A program made the translations under genes and the position numbers. From NCBI GenBank assembly GCA_016706565.1, contig JADJJI010000007.1, forward strand, positions 62,001 to 126,000: a stretch of DNA of 64,000 bases, written 5' to 3'. The notes below the pieces were generated by a model. That model saw only the letters and a program-made list of their open reading frames with translations. It had not been told where the DNA came from and searched no databases. The DNA comes from Piscinibacter sp. Lineage in GTDB: Bacteria > Pseudomonadota > Gammaproteobacteria > Burkholderiales > Burkholderiaceae_C. This document shows, piece after piece, positions 27,938 to 36,323 of the stretch. Position 1 is the first letter of the stretch, and each line of letters starts with the position of its first letter.

Positions 27938-28228
27938 ATGAGCACCAAGAATGAATGGCCCTTGTGGGAAGTATTCGTCCGCAGCAAGAGCGGGCTGGAC
28001 CACAAGCACTGCGGCAGCCTGCACGCGAGCGATTCGGCGATGGCGCTGCAGATGGCCCGCGACGTCTACACGCGCCGCCAGGAAGGCGCCAGCGTGTGGG
28101 TGGTGCGCTCCGACCAGATCGTGGCCAGCGACCCGGACACCAAGGACATGTTCTTCGAGCCGGCCGAGGACAAGGTCTACCGCCACCCGACCTTCTACAA
28201 GCTGCCGGCCGACGTGGACCACATGTGA
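27938..28228 (+). CDS. paaB: 1,2-phenylacetyl-CoA epoxidase subunit B
   Basis: A 96-residue subunit (EWPLWEVFVRSKSGLDHKHCGSLHASD) that bridges heterodimers of PaaA and PaaC. Length and the ending KVYRHPTFYKLPADVDHM match the family. It overlaps paaC by one base (TGATG). Confidence 0.95.
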   Translation: MSTKNEWPLWEVFVRSKSGLDHKHCGSLHASDSAMALQMARDVYTRRQEGASVWVVRSDQIVASDPDTKDMFFEPAEDKVYRHPTFYKLPADVDHM

Positions 28229-28977
28229 TGGATGCGAACACGCTCTACGTTCTTCGCATCGCGGACGCCTGCCTGATCCACGGCCAGCGCCTGGCCGAGT
28301 GGTGCGGCCACGCGCCGGTGCTGGAGGAAGACATCGCGCTGACCAACGTCGCGCTCGACCACATCGGCCAGGCGCGCAGCCTGCTCGCGCTGGCCGGCGT
28401 GCTCGAAGGCCGCGGCCGCGACGAGGACGCGCTGGCCTTCCTGCGCGCCGAGCGCGAGTACCGCAACCCGACCGCGCTGGAGCTGCCCAACGGCGACTTC
28501 GCGCGCACGGTGCTGCGCAGCTTCCTGTGGGCGAGCTTCATGAAGGTGCTGTGCACGGCGCTGGCCGCCTCGACGAACGCGCAGCTCGCCGCCATCGCGG
28601 CGAAGAGCCTGAAGGAGGTGCGCTACCACCAGCAGCACGCCGGCGACTGGGTGGTGCGCCTGGGCGACGGCACTGAAGAGTCGGCGCGACGCATGGGCGA
28701 CGCGCTGGCGCTGCTGTGGCCCTACACCGCCGAATGGTTCGCCGACGACGAGATCGACGCACAGGCCGCCGCCACCGGCATCGGCCCGGCGTGGAGCTCG
28801 CTGCAATCGGCCTGGCGCGCCGAAGTGGACCCGGTGTTCGCCGAGGCGATGCTCACGCCGCTGGCCGACACGCCTTTCCGCTCCACCGGCAAGCGCGGCG
28901 TGCACAGCGAGCACATGGGTTTCTTGCTGGCCGAGATGCAGTCGCTGCCGCGCGCCTTCCCCGGGGCGGTGTGGTGA
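28228..28977 (+). CDS. paaC: 1,2-phenylacetyl-CoA epoxidase, structural subunit C
   Basis: A 249-residue catalytically inactive paralogue of PaaA required for complex assembly. It shows the helices LTNVALDHIGQARSLLALAG and SLKEVRYHQQHAGDWVVRLGDGT, and the ending HSEHMGFLLAEMQSL. The stop overlaps the paaD GTG start by four bases. Confidence 0.94.
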   Translation: MDANTLYVLRIADACLIHGQRLAEWCGHAPVLEEDIALTNVALDHIGQARSLLALAGVLEGRGRDEDALAFLRAEREYRNPTALELPNGDFARTVLRSFLWASFMKVLCTALAASTNAQLAAIAAKSLKEVRYHQQHAGDWVVRLGDGTEESARRMGDALALLWPYTAEWFADDEIDAQAAATGIGPAWSSLQSAWRAEVDPVFAEAMLTPLADTPFRSTGKRGVHSEHMGFLLAEMQSLPRAFPGAVW

Positions 28978-29459
28978 ATCTCGACCACGCCTGGGCGACC
29001 CTGAACGGCGTGCCGGACCCCGAGGTGCCGGTGCTGTCGGTGGTCGACCTGGGCATCGTGCGCGAGCTCGCCGTGAACGGCGACGACGACGTCACGGTGA
29101 CGCTCACGCCCACCTACTCCGGCTGCCCGGCCACCGAGGTGATCCAGGAGTCGGTGGTCCAGGCGCTGATGCAGGCCGGCGCGCGCGGCGTGACGGTGAC
29201 GACGCGGCTCGACCCGGCCTGGACGACCGACTGGATCAACCCGGCGGCCGCCGAGAAGCTGCGCGCCTACGGCATCGCCCCGCCGCACCTCAAGGCTGCC
29301 GAAGCGCAACCGCTGCGTTTCCACCCCAAGGACATCGCCTGCCCGCGCTGCGCCAGCACGAACACGCAGCGCCTGTCCGCCTTCGGTTCCACGGCCTGCA
29401 AGGCGCTGTACCGCTGCCTCGACTGCCTGGAACCCTTCGAACACTTCAAGCCGATCTGA
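28974..29459 (+). CDS. paaD: Phenylacetate pathway iron-sulfur assembly-type protein
   Basis: A 161-residue DUF59 (SufT-like) protein needed for maturation of the PaaE or epoxidase iron centres. The N-terminal domain has DPEVPVLSVVDLGIVREL and TPTYSGCPATEVI with the family cysteine. A C-terminal zinc-ribbon-like cysteine set (CPRCAST ... CLDC) is also typical. The GTG start at 28974 overlaps paaC (GTGA). Confidence 0.93.
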   Translation: MNLDHAWATLNGVPDPEVPVLSVVDLGIVRELAVNGDDDVTVTLTPTYSGCPATEVIQESVVQALMQAGARGVTVTTRLDPAWTTDWINPAAAEKLRAYGIAPPHLKAAEAQPLRFHPKDIACPRCASTNTQRLSAFGSTACKALYRCLDCLEPFEHFKPI

Positions 29460-29468
29460 GCCGAGACC

Positions 29469-30534
29469 ATGAGCCTGCAATTCCATGCCCTGCCGGTGAA
29501 GAGCATCGAACGCGACGCCGACGCGCTGCTCGTCGGCTTCGGCGTGCCCGCCGGAACTGCGCGACACCTTCGCCTTCTCGCCCGGCCAGTACCTGACGCT
29601 GCGTGCCGACGTGGCGGGCGAGGACCTGCGCCGCTCCTACTCCATCTGCAGCGCGCTCGACGACGGCGCGCTGCGCGTGGGCATCCGCCTCTTGCCCGGC
29701 GGCGCCTTCTCGGGCTGGGCCGCCGACAACCTGCGCGAAGGCCAGACGCTGCAGGTCATGGCACCGCAGGGCCGCTTCACGCTGCAGCCCGATCCGGCGC
29801 AGCAGCGCCACCTGCTCTTCATCGCCGCGGGCAGCGGAATCACGCCGGTGCTCTCGCTGATCAAGACGCTGCTGCGGCGCGAGCCGGGCACGCGCTGCAC
29901 GCTGGTCTACGGCAACCGCCGCGTCGCCACGATGATGTTCAAGGAAGAGCTGGAAGACCTGAAGGACCGCTACCTGAACCGCTTCACGCTGCTGCCGGTG
30001 TTCTCGCGCGAGGCGCAGGATGCGCCGCTGTTCAACGGGCGGCTCGACGAGGAGCGCATCGGCCAGTTCCTGAAGACACTGGTGCCGGCGGACTCGGTCG
30101 ACGAGGCCTTCGTCTGCGGCCCGGCCGGCATGCTCGACGGTGCGGTCGCGGCGCTGGCCGCGGCGGGTGTGCCCTCGGCGAAGGTGCACGTCGAACGCTT
30201 CGGCGACATCAACGCCGCCACCGCCCACCACGTCGAGGAAGGTGACGCCGACAACGCGCAGGTCACGCTGGTCATCGACGGGCTGGCGCGGCAGGTGTCG
30301 TTCCGCCTGAGCGACCCGTCCATCCTCGACGCCGCGCGGCGCACCGGGCTGGATGTTCCGTACGCCTGCAAGGCGGGCGTGTGCTCGACCTGCAAGGGCA
30401 AGCTGCTCGACGGCCAGGTGCGCATGGACCGCAACCTCGCACTCACCGAGGCCGAGGTGGCGCAGGGCTTCGTGCTGTGCTGCCAGTCGCACCCGCTCAC
30501 GCCGAGCGTGACCATCACGCTGGACGAACGCTGA
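29469..30534 (+). CDS. paaE: 1,2-phenylacetyl-CoA epoxidase reductase subunit E (one frameshift)
   Basis: A flavoprotein that passes electrons from NADPH to the epoxidase: FAD domain (LRRSYSICSAL), NAD domain (FIAAGSGITPVLSLIKTLL, VCGPAGMLDG) and C-terminal plant-type [2Fe-2S] ferredoxin (CKAGVCSTCKGKL, later cysteines QGFVLCCQSHP). The reading frame shifts by +1 near 29547-29549. The read shows GTGCCCGCCGGAACTG; with one C removed it reads VPPELRDTFAFSPGQYLTLR and joins the frame starting before 29611. The repaired product is 354 residues, normal for PaaE. The stop overlaps the paaR start (TGATG). Confidence 0.9.
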
Positions 30535-31169
30535 TGGCGCGAGGGCGCTCGGCCGATTACGAGCTCAACCGCGAGACCATCGTGCGCACGGCCACGCGGC
30601 TGTTCGCGCAGCAGGGTTACCCGGGCACGTCGATGAGCGACCTCGCGCGCGAGTGCGGCATCTCCAAGCCGCTGCTCTACCACTACGTCAGCGACAAGTA
30701 CGAGTTGCTCAGCGAGATCACCGAAAGCCACGTGACGCGGCTGGAGGCGTTGGTCGGCGAAGTGGCGTCGCTGGGCCTGGCGCCAGCGCCGCGGCTGCGC
30801 GAGCTGATCCGGCGCTTCGTGCACGAGTACGCGCAGGCCCGCCACGACCACGGTGTGCTGACGCAGGACGTGAAGTTCCTCGAACCGAAGGACCGCAACC
30901 GCGTGCTGCGCAAGGAGCGCGCGGTGGTCGCCGCCTTCGCTGCCACCATCGCGCAGGCGCGCCCCGAGCTCGCCCAGGCCGCGCTCGACAAGCCGCTGAC
31001 CATGCTGCTGTTCGGCATGATCAACTGGATGTTCACCTGGCTGAGCCCCGAGGGCCGGCTGCGCCACGACGACATGGCGCCCATCGTGGCCGACCTCTTC
31101 CTCGGCGGGCTGGCGGCGGTCAATCCGCCCTCTGTCACCTCGGCCGCTTCAGTGAAAGCCCGGGACTGA
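30534..31169 (+). CDS. paaR: TetR-family repressor, probable PaaR
   Basis: A 211-residue regulator with an N-terminal TetR helix-turn-helix (TIVRTATRLFAQQGYPGTSMSDLARECGISKPLLYHYVSDKYEL) and a C-terminal ligand and dimer domain. It is the last gene of the paa transcript, translationally coupled to paaE. Two similar palindromes (24265-24276 and 31176-31187) lie at the two promoters it would control. By analogy with PaaR of other bacteria the effector is probably phenylacetyl-CoA; that is inference. Confidence 0.85.
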   Translation: MARGRSADYELNRETIVRTATRLFAQQGYPGTSMSDLARECGISKPLLYHYVSDKYELLSEITESHVTRLEALVGEVASLGLAPAPRLRELIRRFVHEYAQARHDHGVLTQDVKFLEPKDRNRVLRKERAVVAAFAATIAQARPELAQAALDKPLTMLLFGMINWMFTWLSPEGRLRHDDMAPIVADLFLGGLAAVNPPSVTSAASVKARD

Positions 31170-31175
31170 TTCGTC

Positions 31176-31187
31176 GACCGATCAGTC
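31176..31187. promoter_or_regulatory. PaaR-like operator before the binding-protein gene
   Basis: GACCGATCAGTC differs from the paaG operator at one base. It sits between a weak -35 and a GATAAT -10 (31188-31193), so binding should block transcription of the gene at 31223. Confidence 0.65.
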
Positions 31188-31222
31188 GATAATTTCCAAC
31201 GCCCTCTTCCAGGAGACATTCC

Positions 31223-32374
31223 ATGAACTTCAAGCGCCTCTTGCTGCCCACGCTGCTCGCCTTGCTCGGTGCCGCCGGCGCGGCCCGCGCCGACATCACC
31301 GTCGGCGTGACCGTCTCGGCCACCGGCCCGGCCGCATCGCTGGGCATCCCCGAGAAGAACACCATCGACCTGATGCCCAAGACGATCGCCGGTCAGAAGG
31401 TCAACTACATCGTGCTCGACGACGGCTCCGACACCACCAAGGCGGTGGCCAACACGCGCAAGCTGATCACCGAAGACAAGGTCGACATCGTGCTCGGCTC
31501 GACGATCACGCCGAACTCGCTGGCGATGATCGACGTGGTGGCCGAGAACCAGGTGCCGATGATCTCGATGGCCGCCTCCGCGCGCATCGTCGAGCCGGTC
31601 GACGCGAAGAAGCGCTGGGTCTTCAAGACGCCGCAGAACGACATCATGATGTCGCTGGCGATCGCCACCCACATGGCCAACAGCGGCGTGAAGACGGTGG
31701 GCTTCATCGGCTTCGCCGACGCCTACGGCGAGGGCTGGTACGGCGAGTTCGCGAAGGTCGCGTCGCTCAAGGGCCTGCAGATCGTCGCCAACGAGCGCTA
31801 TGCCCGCACCGACACGGCCGTCACCGGCCAGGTGCTGAAGATCCTGGGCACCAAGCCCGATGCGGTGCTGATCGCCGGCTCCGGCACGCCGGCGGCGCTG
31901 CCGCAGAAGACGCTCAAGGAGCGCGGCTACACCGGCAAGTACTACCAGACGCACGGCGTGGCCAACAGCGACTTCCTGCGCGTGGGCGGCAAGGACGTCG
32001 ACGACACCTTCCTGCCCGCCGGCCCGGTGCTGGTGGCAGAGCAGCTGCCGGCCTCGAACCCGGTGCGCAAATCGGCGCTGGCCTACGTGGCCGCCTACGA
32101 GGCAGCGCACGGCAAGGGCTCTGTCTCGACCTTCGGCGCACACGCCTGGGACGCCGGCCTGCTGATGACCGCCGCCATCCCGGTCGCGCTGAAGAAGGCC
32201 AAGCCCGGCACGGCGGAGTTCCGCACCGCGCTGCGCGACGCGCTCGAGCAGGTGAAGGACCTGCCCGGCGCGCACGGCATCTTCAGCATGTCGCCAACCG
32301 ACCACCTGGGCCTGGACCAGCGCGCCCGCGTGATGGTGAAGATCAAGAACGGCGCCTGGAAGTACCAGCCCTGA
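31223..32374 (+). CDS. ABC transporter substrate-binding protein, branched-chain amino acid (LivK) type
   Basis: A 383-residue periplasmic binding protein with a Sec signal peptide (MNFKRLLLPTLLALLGAAGAARA) and the type-I fold (DITVGVTVSATGPAASLG; NYIVLDDGSDTTKAVANTRKLI). Proteins of this class near aromatic operons often bind aromatic acids. Its operator matches that of the paa operon, so phenylacetate or a related acid is the likely ligand. No permease or ATPase genes are adjacent; it must use a transporter encoded elsewhere. Confidence 0.85.
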   Translation: MNFKRLLLPTLLALLGAAGAARADITVGVTVSATGPAASLGIPEKNTIDLMPKTIAGQKVNYIVLDDGSDTTKAVANTRKLITEDKVDIVLGSTITPNSLAMIDVVAENQVPMISMAASARIVEPVDAKKRWVFKTPQNDIMMSLAIATHMANSGVKTVGFIGFADAYGEGWYGEFAKVASLKGLQIVANERYARTDTAVTGQVLKILGTKPDAVLIAGSGTPAALPQKTLKERGYTGKYYQTHGVANSDFLRVGGKDVDDTFLPAGPVLVAEQLPASNPVRKSALAYVAAYEAAHGKGSVSTFGAHAWDAGLLMTAAIPVALKKAKPGTAEFRTALRDALEQVKDLPGAHGIFSMSPTDHLGLDQRARVMVKIKNGAWKYQP

Positions 32375-32399
32375 ACGGCGCCCCGGCGCACTCACGACG

Positions 32400-32422
32400 A
32401 AGGGGGCCCGCGGGCCCCCTTT
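32400..32422 (+). terminator. Intrinsic terminator after the binding-protein gene
   Basis: A very G+C-rich inverted repeat (AAGGGGGCCCG/CGGGCCCCCTT), so strong that the loop must open from the centre, followed by TT. It separates the paa region from the flavoprotein gene. Confidence 0.7.
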
Positions 32423-32435
32423 ATCATCCGCGCCG

Positions 32436-33665
32436 ATGACCCACGCCCCCGACTTCGACGCCGTGATCGTCGGCGCCGGGGCCGCCGGGCTGCATTGCGC
32501 AGGCATCGCCGGCCAGCTCGGCGCCCGCGTGCTGCTGCTGGACCACTCGGTCAAGGTGGCCGAGAAGATCCGCATCTCCGGCGGCGGGCGCTGCAACTTC
32601 ACCAACCGCGACGCGGCGCCGGCGAACTTCCTCTCCGACAACCCGCACTTCTGCCGCTCGGCCCTGGCGCGCTACACACCCGCGGACTTCATCGCGCTGG
32701 TGCAGCGCCACGGCATCGCCTGGCACGAGAAGCACAAGGGCCAGCTGTTCTGCGACCGTTCGGCCGAAGACATCATCGATATGCTGCTGCGCGAGTGCGA
32801 TGCGGGCGGCGTGACGCGGCGCCAGCCTTGCGCGGTGAAGGCGGTTCGGCACGGCGCAGCCGGCTACGAGCTCGACACCGACGCCGGGCCGGTTCGCGCC
32901 CCGAAGCTCGTCATCGCCACCGGCGGCCTCTCGATCCCGAAGATCGGCGCCACCGACTTCGGCCATCGGATCGCGCAGCAGTTCGGCCACCGCATCGTCG
33001 CACTGCGCCCCGGGCTGGTGCCGCTGACCTTCGATTCCGCCCAATGGGCGCCGTTCGTGCCGCTGGCGGGCGTGTCGCTGGAGGTGGGCATCGAGACCGG
33101 TGCCGGCAAGTCCTGCGGCCGCTTCGTCGAAGACCTGCTTTTCACCCACCGCGGCCTCAGCGGCCCGGCGGTGCTGCAGGCTTCGAACTACTGGCTGCCC
33201 GGGACGCCGTTGCGCATCGATCTGGCCCAGGGCCATGACCTGTCGGAGGCGCTGCTGCAGGCCAAGCGCAGTTCACGGCGGCAGCTCGGCAACGAGCTCG
33301 CCGAGCTGCTGCCGCGGCGGCTGGCCGAAGCCTGGCTGGCCGGCCGCCCGGGCTGGGCCGCCAGGCCGGTGGCGGAGATGCGCGACCAGGAATTGCGCGA
33401 TCTCGCCCGCCAGGCCCAGCGCTGGGAGATCCTGCCCGACGGCACCGAGGGCTACCGCAAGGCCGAGGTGACGCTGGGCGGCGTGGACACCCGCGAACTC
33501 AGCTCCCAGTCGATGGAAAGCAAGCTCGCACCGGGCCTGCACTTCATCGGCGAGGTGGTCGACGTGACCGGCTGGCTCGGTGGTTACAACTTCCAGTGGG
33601 CCTGGGCCAGCGCCGCCGCCTGCGCCCGCGCCGTGGCCGCTCGGCCACCCGGGAGTGCCCACTGA
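32436..33665 (+). CDS. NAD(P)/FAD-dependent oxidoreductase, HI0933/BaiN family
   Basis: A 409-residue flavoprotein. It has an N-terminal FAD-binding motif (VIVGAGAAGLHCAGIAGQLGARVLLLD), the family signature KIRISGGGRCNFTNRD, and the C-terminal GLHFIGEVVDVTGWLGGYNFQWAWASA. The family is widespread, with few members characterised (some act on bile-acid or other enone reductions); the physiological substrate is unknown. The gene lies between a terminator and the rpsU promoter, so it is likely monocistronic. Confidence 0.88.
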   Translation: MTHAPDFDAVIVGAGAAGLHCAGIAGQLGARVLLLDHSVKVAEKIRISGGGRCNFTNRDAAPANFLSDNPHFCRSALARYTPADFIALVQRHGIAWHEKHKGQLFCDRSAEDIIDMLLRECDAGGVTRRQPCAVKAVRHGAAGYELDTDAGPVRAPKLVIATGGLSIPKIGATDFGHRIAQQFGHRIVALRPGLVPLTFDSAQWAPFVPLAGVSLEVGIETGAGKSCGRFVEDLLFTHRGLSGPAVLQASNYWLPGTPLRIDLAQGHDLSEALLQAKRSSRRQLGNELAELLPRRLAEAWLAGRPGWAARPVAEMRDQELRDLARQAQRWEILPDGTEGYRKAEVTLGGVDTRELSSQSMESKLAPGLHFIGEVVDVTGWLGGYNFQWAWASAAACARAVAARPPGSAH

Positions 33666-33673
33666 CCGCCAGC

Positions 33674-33701
33674 TTGCCAGGGCCGGAATCCGGCATATAA
33701 T
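33674..33701 (+). promoter_or_regulatory. Sigma70 promoter of rpsU
   Basis: -35 TTGCCA (33674-33679), 16-base spacer, perfect -10 TATAAT (33696-33701). The predicted leader of about 110 bases is long for a 70-residue protein. Confidence 0.7.
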
Positions 33702-33820
33702 CGACGTCTTTGCTGGCAAACCCGCGCCGCGATTGCGGAGATTGCGGCAGGCAGGAACTCCGGACCCTTCTGCCCGCTGCGACCCGCAACACCGAGCGCA
33801 ATTCAACACTTCATCTGTAC

Positions 33821-34033
33821 ATGACTACGATTCGCGTCAAAGAGAATGAGCCGTTCGACGTGGCACTGCGCCGCTTCAAGCGCACGATCGAGAAACTCGG
33901 GCTGCTGACCGACCTGCGCGCCCGCGAGTTCTACGAGAAGCCCACCGCCGAGCGCAAGCGCAAGAAGGCCGCGGCCGTCAAGCGCCATTTCAAGCGCGTT
34001 CGCAGCATGCAACTGCCCAAGAAGCTCTACTGA
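33821..34033 (+). CDS. rpsU: 30S ribosomal protein S21
   Basis: A 70-residue basic protein ([24 protein letters not shown] ... [24 protein letters not shown]), the complete S21 of the 30S platform, which helps 16S RNA pair with mRNA leaders. It is followed by a hairpin and then yqeY, a conserved order in proteobacteria. Confidence 0.97.
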   Translation: MTTIRVKENEPFDVALRRFKRTIEKLGLLTDLRAREFYEKPTAERKRKKAAAVKRHFKRVRSMQLPKKLY

Positions 34034-34051
34034 GCTTTCGGCCGTTTCACC

Positions 34052-34082
34052 GAAGCCCGCACGGCCCTCCGCTGCGGGCTTC
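34052..34082 (+). terminator. Hairpin between rpsU and yqeY
   Basis: A perfect 10-bp stem GAAGCCCGCA/TGCGGGCTTC with an 11-base loop but no long T run. It is probably a partial terminator setting the ratio of S21 to YqeY. Confidence 0.6.
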
Positions 34083-34101
34083 GTCACTTCTGGAGTCGAG
34101 C

Positions 34102-34548
34102 ATGAGCCTCAAGGAACGCATCACCGAAGACATGAAGGCCGCCATGCGCGCCAAGGAAGCGGCGCGGCTGCTGACCATCCGCGGCCTGCTCGCGGCGATG
34201 AAGCAGAAGGAAGTCGACGAGCGCATCGAGCTCGACGACGCGGCCGTCATCGGCATCGTCGACAAGCTGATCAAGCAGCGCAAGGACTCGATCGCGCAGT
34301 TCGGCGCCGCGGGCCGCACCGACCTGGTCGACAAAGAGACCGCCGAACTGCAGGTGCTCGAGAGCTACCTGCCGCAGCGGTTGTCGGCCGAGGAGATCAC
34401 CGCCGCGGTGGCCGCCATCGTCGCCGAACTGGGCGCCACCGGCCCCGGCGACATGGGCAAGGTGATGGGCGCCGTGAAGGCGAAACTGGCCGGCAAGGCC
34501 GACATGGGGCAGGTGTCTGCCGCCGTCAAACAGGCTCTGTCCCGCTGA
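34102..34548 (+). CDS. yqeY: GatB/YqeY domain protein
   Basis: A 148-residue protein of the YqeY family, homologous to the C-terminal tail domain of GatB, the amidotransferase that converts mischarged tRNAs. It shows SLKERITEDMKAAMRAKEAARLLTIRGLLAA, the LESYLPQRLSAEEI hinge, and GDMGKVMGAVKAKLAGKADMGQVS. The function as a stand-alone protein is unclear, though tRNA binding is likely. Confidence 0.92.
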   Translation: MSLKERITEDMKAAMRAKEAARLLTIRGLLAAMKQKEVDERIELDDAAVIGIVDKLIKQRKDSIAQFGAAGRTDLVDKETAELQVLESYLPQRLSAEEITAAVAAIVAELGATGPGDMGKVMGAVKAKLAGKADMGQVSAAVKQALSR

Positions 34549-34558
34549 GGTGAACACG

Positions 34559-34909
34559 ATGGTCCCGACCCGCCAACTGCTGCGCCAGATCGCCCCCGAC
34601 GTGTGCGTGGCGCCGCAGCTCACCCCCGAAGCCATGGCCGACCTGGCCGCGCTGGGATTCAAGAGCGTCGTCAACAACCGGCCCGACTTCGAGGAAGGCC
34701 CGGAGCAGCCGACCAGCGCGCAAGTGGAAGCCGCCGCCCAGGCCGCCGGCCTCGCCTACGCCTATCTGCCGGTGCAGCCCGCCTACCACTCGCCCGCAGA
34801 GATCGCTCGCATGGCCGAACTGGTCGCCGCGCTGCCGCGGCCGATGGTGGCCTTCTGCCGCAGTGGCAATCGCTCGGGCAAGCTGTACCTGGCGGCAGTC
34901 TCCCGCTAG
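34559..34909 (+). CDS. TIGR01244 / DUF442-type phosphatase-like protein
   Basis: A 116-residue protein of the family found as a domain in beta-lactamase-hydrolase-like (BLH) proteins. It resembles cysteine phosphatases and sulfur transferases: the active-site loop is FCRSGNRSGKL (C-x5-R). VNNRPDFEEGPEQP is the family core. ATG 34559 with TGAGGTG upstream is preferred over GTG 34550. It may be linked to sulfide or phosphate signalling; the substrate is unknown. Confidence 0.82.
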   Translation: MVPTRQLLRQIAPDVCVAPQLTPEAMADLAALGFKSVVNNRPDFEEGPEQPTSAQVEAAAQAAGLAYAYLPVQPAYHSPAEIARMAELVAALPRPMVAFCRSGNRSGKLYLAAVSR

Positions 34910-34943
34910 CCGCGCACTGGCGGCGCACGACCTGCCCCAGGCC

Positions 34944-36323
34944 ATGCGCCCCCGCTCCAAGTTCCTGCTGCTGGCGATCCTGCCGCTGCTGGTGTCGCTG
35001 GGCCTGATCGCCCTGGCGATGCGCCAGCAGCAGCAGGACCTGTCTCGCCGAGAGCGCCAGGTGGTCGAGACGGCCTACATGGCCGCCAAGCAGACCGAGC
35101 TGCTCAACCACGTCGGGCTGGCGCGCAGCCTGCTCGCGCCGCTGTACGACACGCGGCGCGACGACGCGCAGACCCTCGCCGAAGCCTTGCGGCTGCTGTC
35201 GACGATGGACTACGGCATCGACGGCTACTTCTTTGTCTTCGACACCGGCGGGCGCAACCTGCTGCACCCGCGCCAGCCCGAACTGCAGAACCAGGACCTG
35301 TGGGACCTGAAGGATGCCCAGGGCGTGCCGCTGATCCGCGAGCTGATCGCTCGCGCCCACGAAGGCGGCGGCTTCGTTCAGTACCTGTGGCAGAAACCTT
35401 CCACGCGCACGCTCACGCCCAAGCTCGCCTACGCGATTTCGCTGCCGCGCTGGAACATGGTCATCGGCACGGGCCTGTACCTCGACGACATCCAGGGCAC
35501 GCTAACCCAGATCGACCGCCAGGTCGACGAGAACGTCGCCTCCACGATGCTGTGGATCGCAGGCATCGCGCTGTTCGGCGTGGTGCTGATCGGTGGCAGC
35601 GGCATGGTGCTGAACTTCAGCGAGGCGAAGGTGGCCGACGCCAAGCTGCGCAACCTGGCCCGCCAGGTGGTCAAGTCGCAGGAAGACGAGCGCGCCCACC
35701 TGTCGCGCGAGCTGCACGACAGCACCAGCCAGACGCTGGTGTCGATCAAGCTGCTGCTGGAGTCCGCCGCGACCCAGCTCGGCCGCGAAGCCACGCCGCC
35801 TGCGTTGCAGCGTGCCGTCCAGCGCCTGGGCGACGCGCTGCACGAGGTGCGCCGCATATCGCACCGCCTGCGGCCGGCCGAACTCGATACCCTGGGCCTG
35901 CCCGCGGCGCTGGACGACCTGGCCGAGGAGTTCAACCAGCACGGCCGCGTGCGCATCGCGCTGCGCCTGTGGGGGCAGGCCGACACGCTGCCCGACGAGG
36001 TGAACACCGTGCTGTTCCGCGTGGTGCAGGAATCGCTGACCAACATCGAGAAGCACTCGAAGGCCACGCGCGTGCAGGCGCGACTGATCTTCCATGCCGG
36101 CGGACTGCGCCTGCGCATCGTCGACGACGGCATCGGCTTCGACGTGCCGGCGATCCGCGTCGACCCGCGCCGCGGCATTGGCATGCGCAACATGCGCGAG
36201 CGCGTCGAGTCCATCGGCGGCGAGTTCAGCATCGAGTCGCGGCCCGGGCGCACGGCGGTCCTGGCCGACCTGACGGCCGCCGCGATCGAGCGGCTTCGCC
36301 CTGCGGCGAAGAAGGCGGCATGA
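34944..36323 (+). CDS. Cache-domain sensor histidine kinase, NarX/DegS type
   Basis: A 459-residue membrane sensor. A transmembrane segment (about residues 5-26), a periplasmic single Cache domain (about 30-190; YGIDGYFFVFDTGGRNLLHP) and a second transmembrane segment (WIAGIALFGVVLIGGSGMVL) are followed by HisKA_3 with phospho-acceptor H258 in SRELHDSTSQTL and an HATPase domain (VVQESLTNIEKHS, VDDGIGFDVP, RRGIGMRNMRERVESIGG). The next gene overlaps by ATGA and encodes the cognate regulator. Such sCache sensors commonly detect carboxylates, and TRAP genes lie next door. Confidence 0.92.
   Translation: MRPRSKFLLLAILPLLVSLGLIALAMRQQQQDLSRRERQVVETAYMAAKQTELLNHVGLARSLLAPLYDTRRDDAQTLAEALRLLSTMDYGIDGYFFVFDTGGRNLLHPRQPELQNQDLWDLKDAQGVPLIRELIARAHEGGGFVQYLWQKPSTRTLTPKLAYAISLPRWNMVIGTGLYLDDIQGTLTQIDRQVDENVASTMLWIAGIALFGVVLIGGSGMVLNFSEAKVADAKLRNLARQVVKSQEDERAHLSRELHDSTSQTLVSIKLLLESAATQLGREATPPALQRAVQRLGDALHEVRRISHRLRPAELDTLGLPAALDDLAEEFNQHGRVRIALRLWGQADTLPDEVNTVLFRVVQESLTNIEKHSKATRVQARLIFHAGGLRLRIVDDGIGFDVPAIRVDPRRGIGMRNMRERVESIGGEFSIESRPGRTAVLADLTAAAIERLRPAAKKAA

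Noticed and set aside
25105-28005. A 966-codon minus-strand frame opposite paaI-paaA
   Set aside because: Antisense shadow of well-recognised paa genes.
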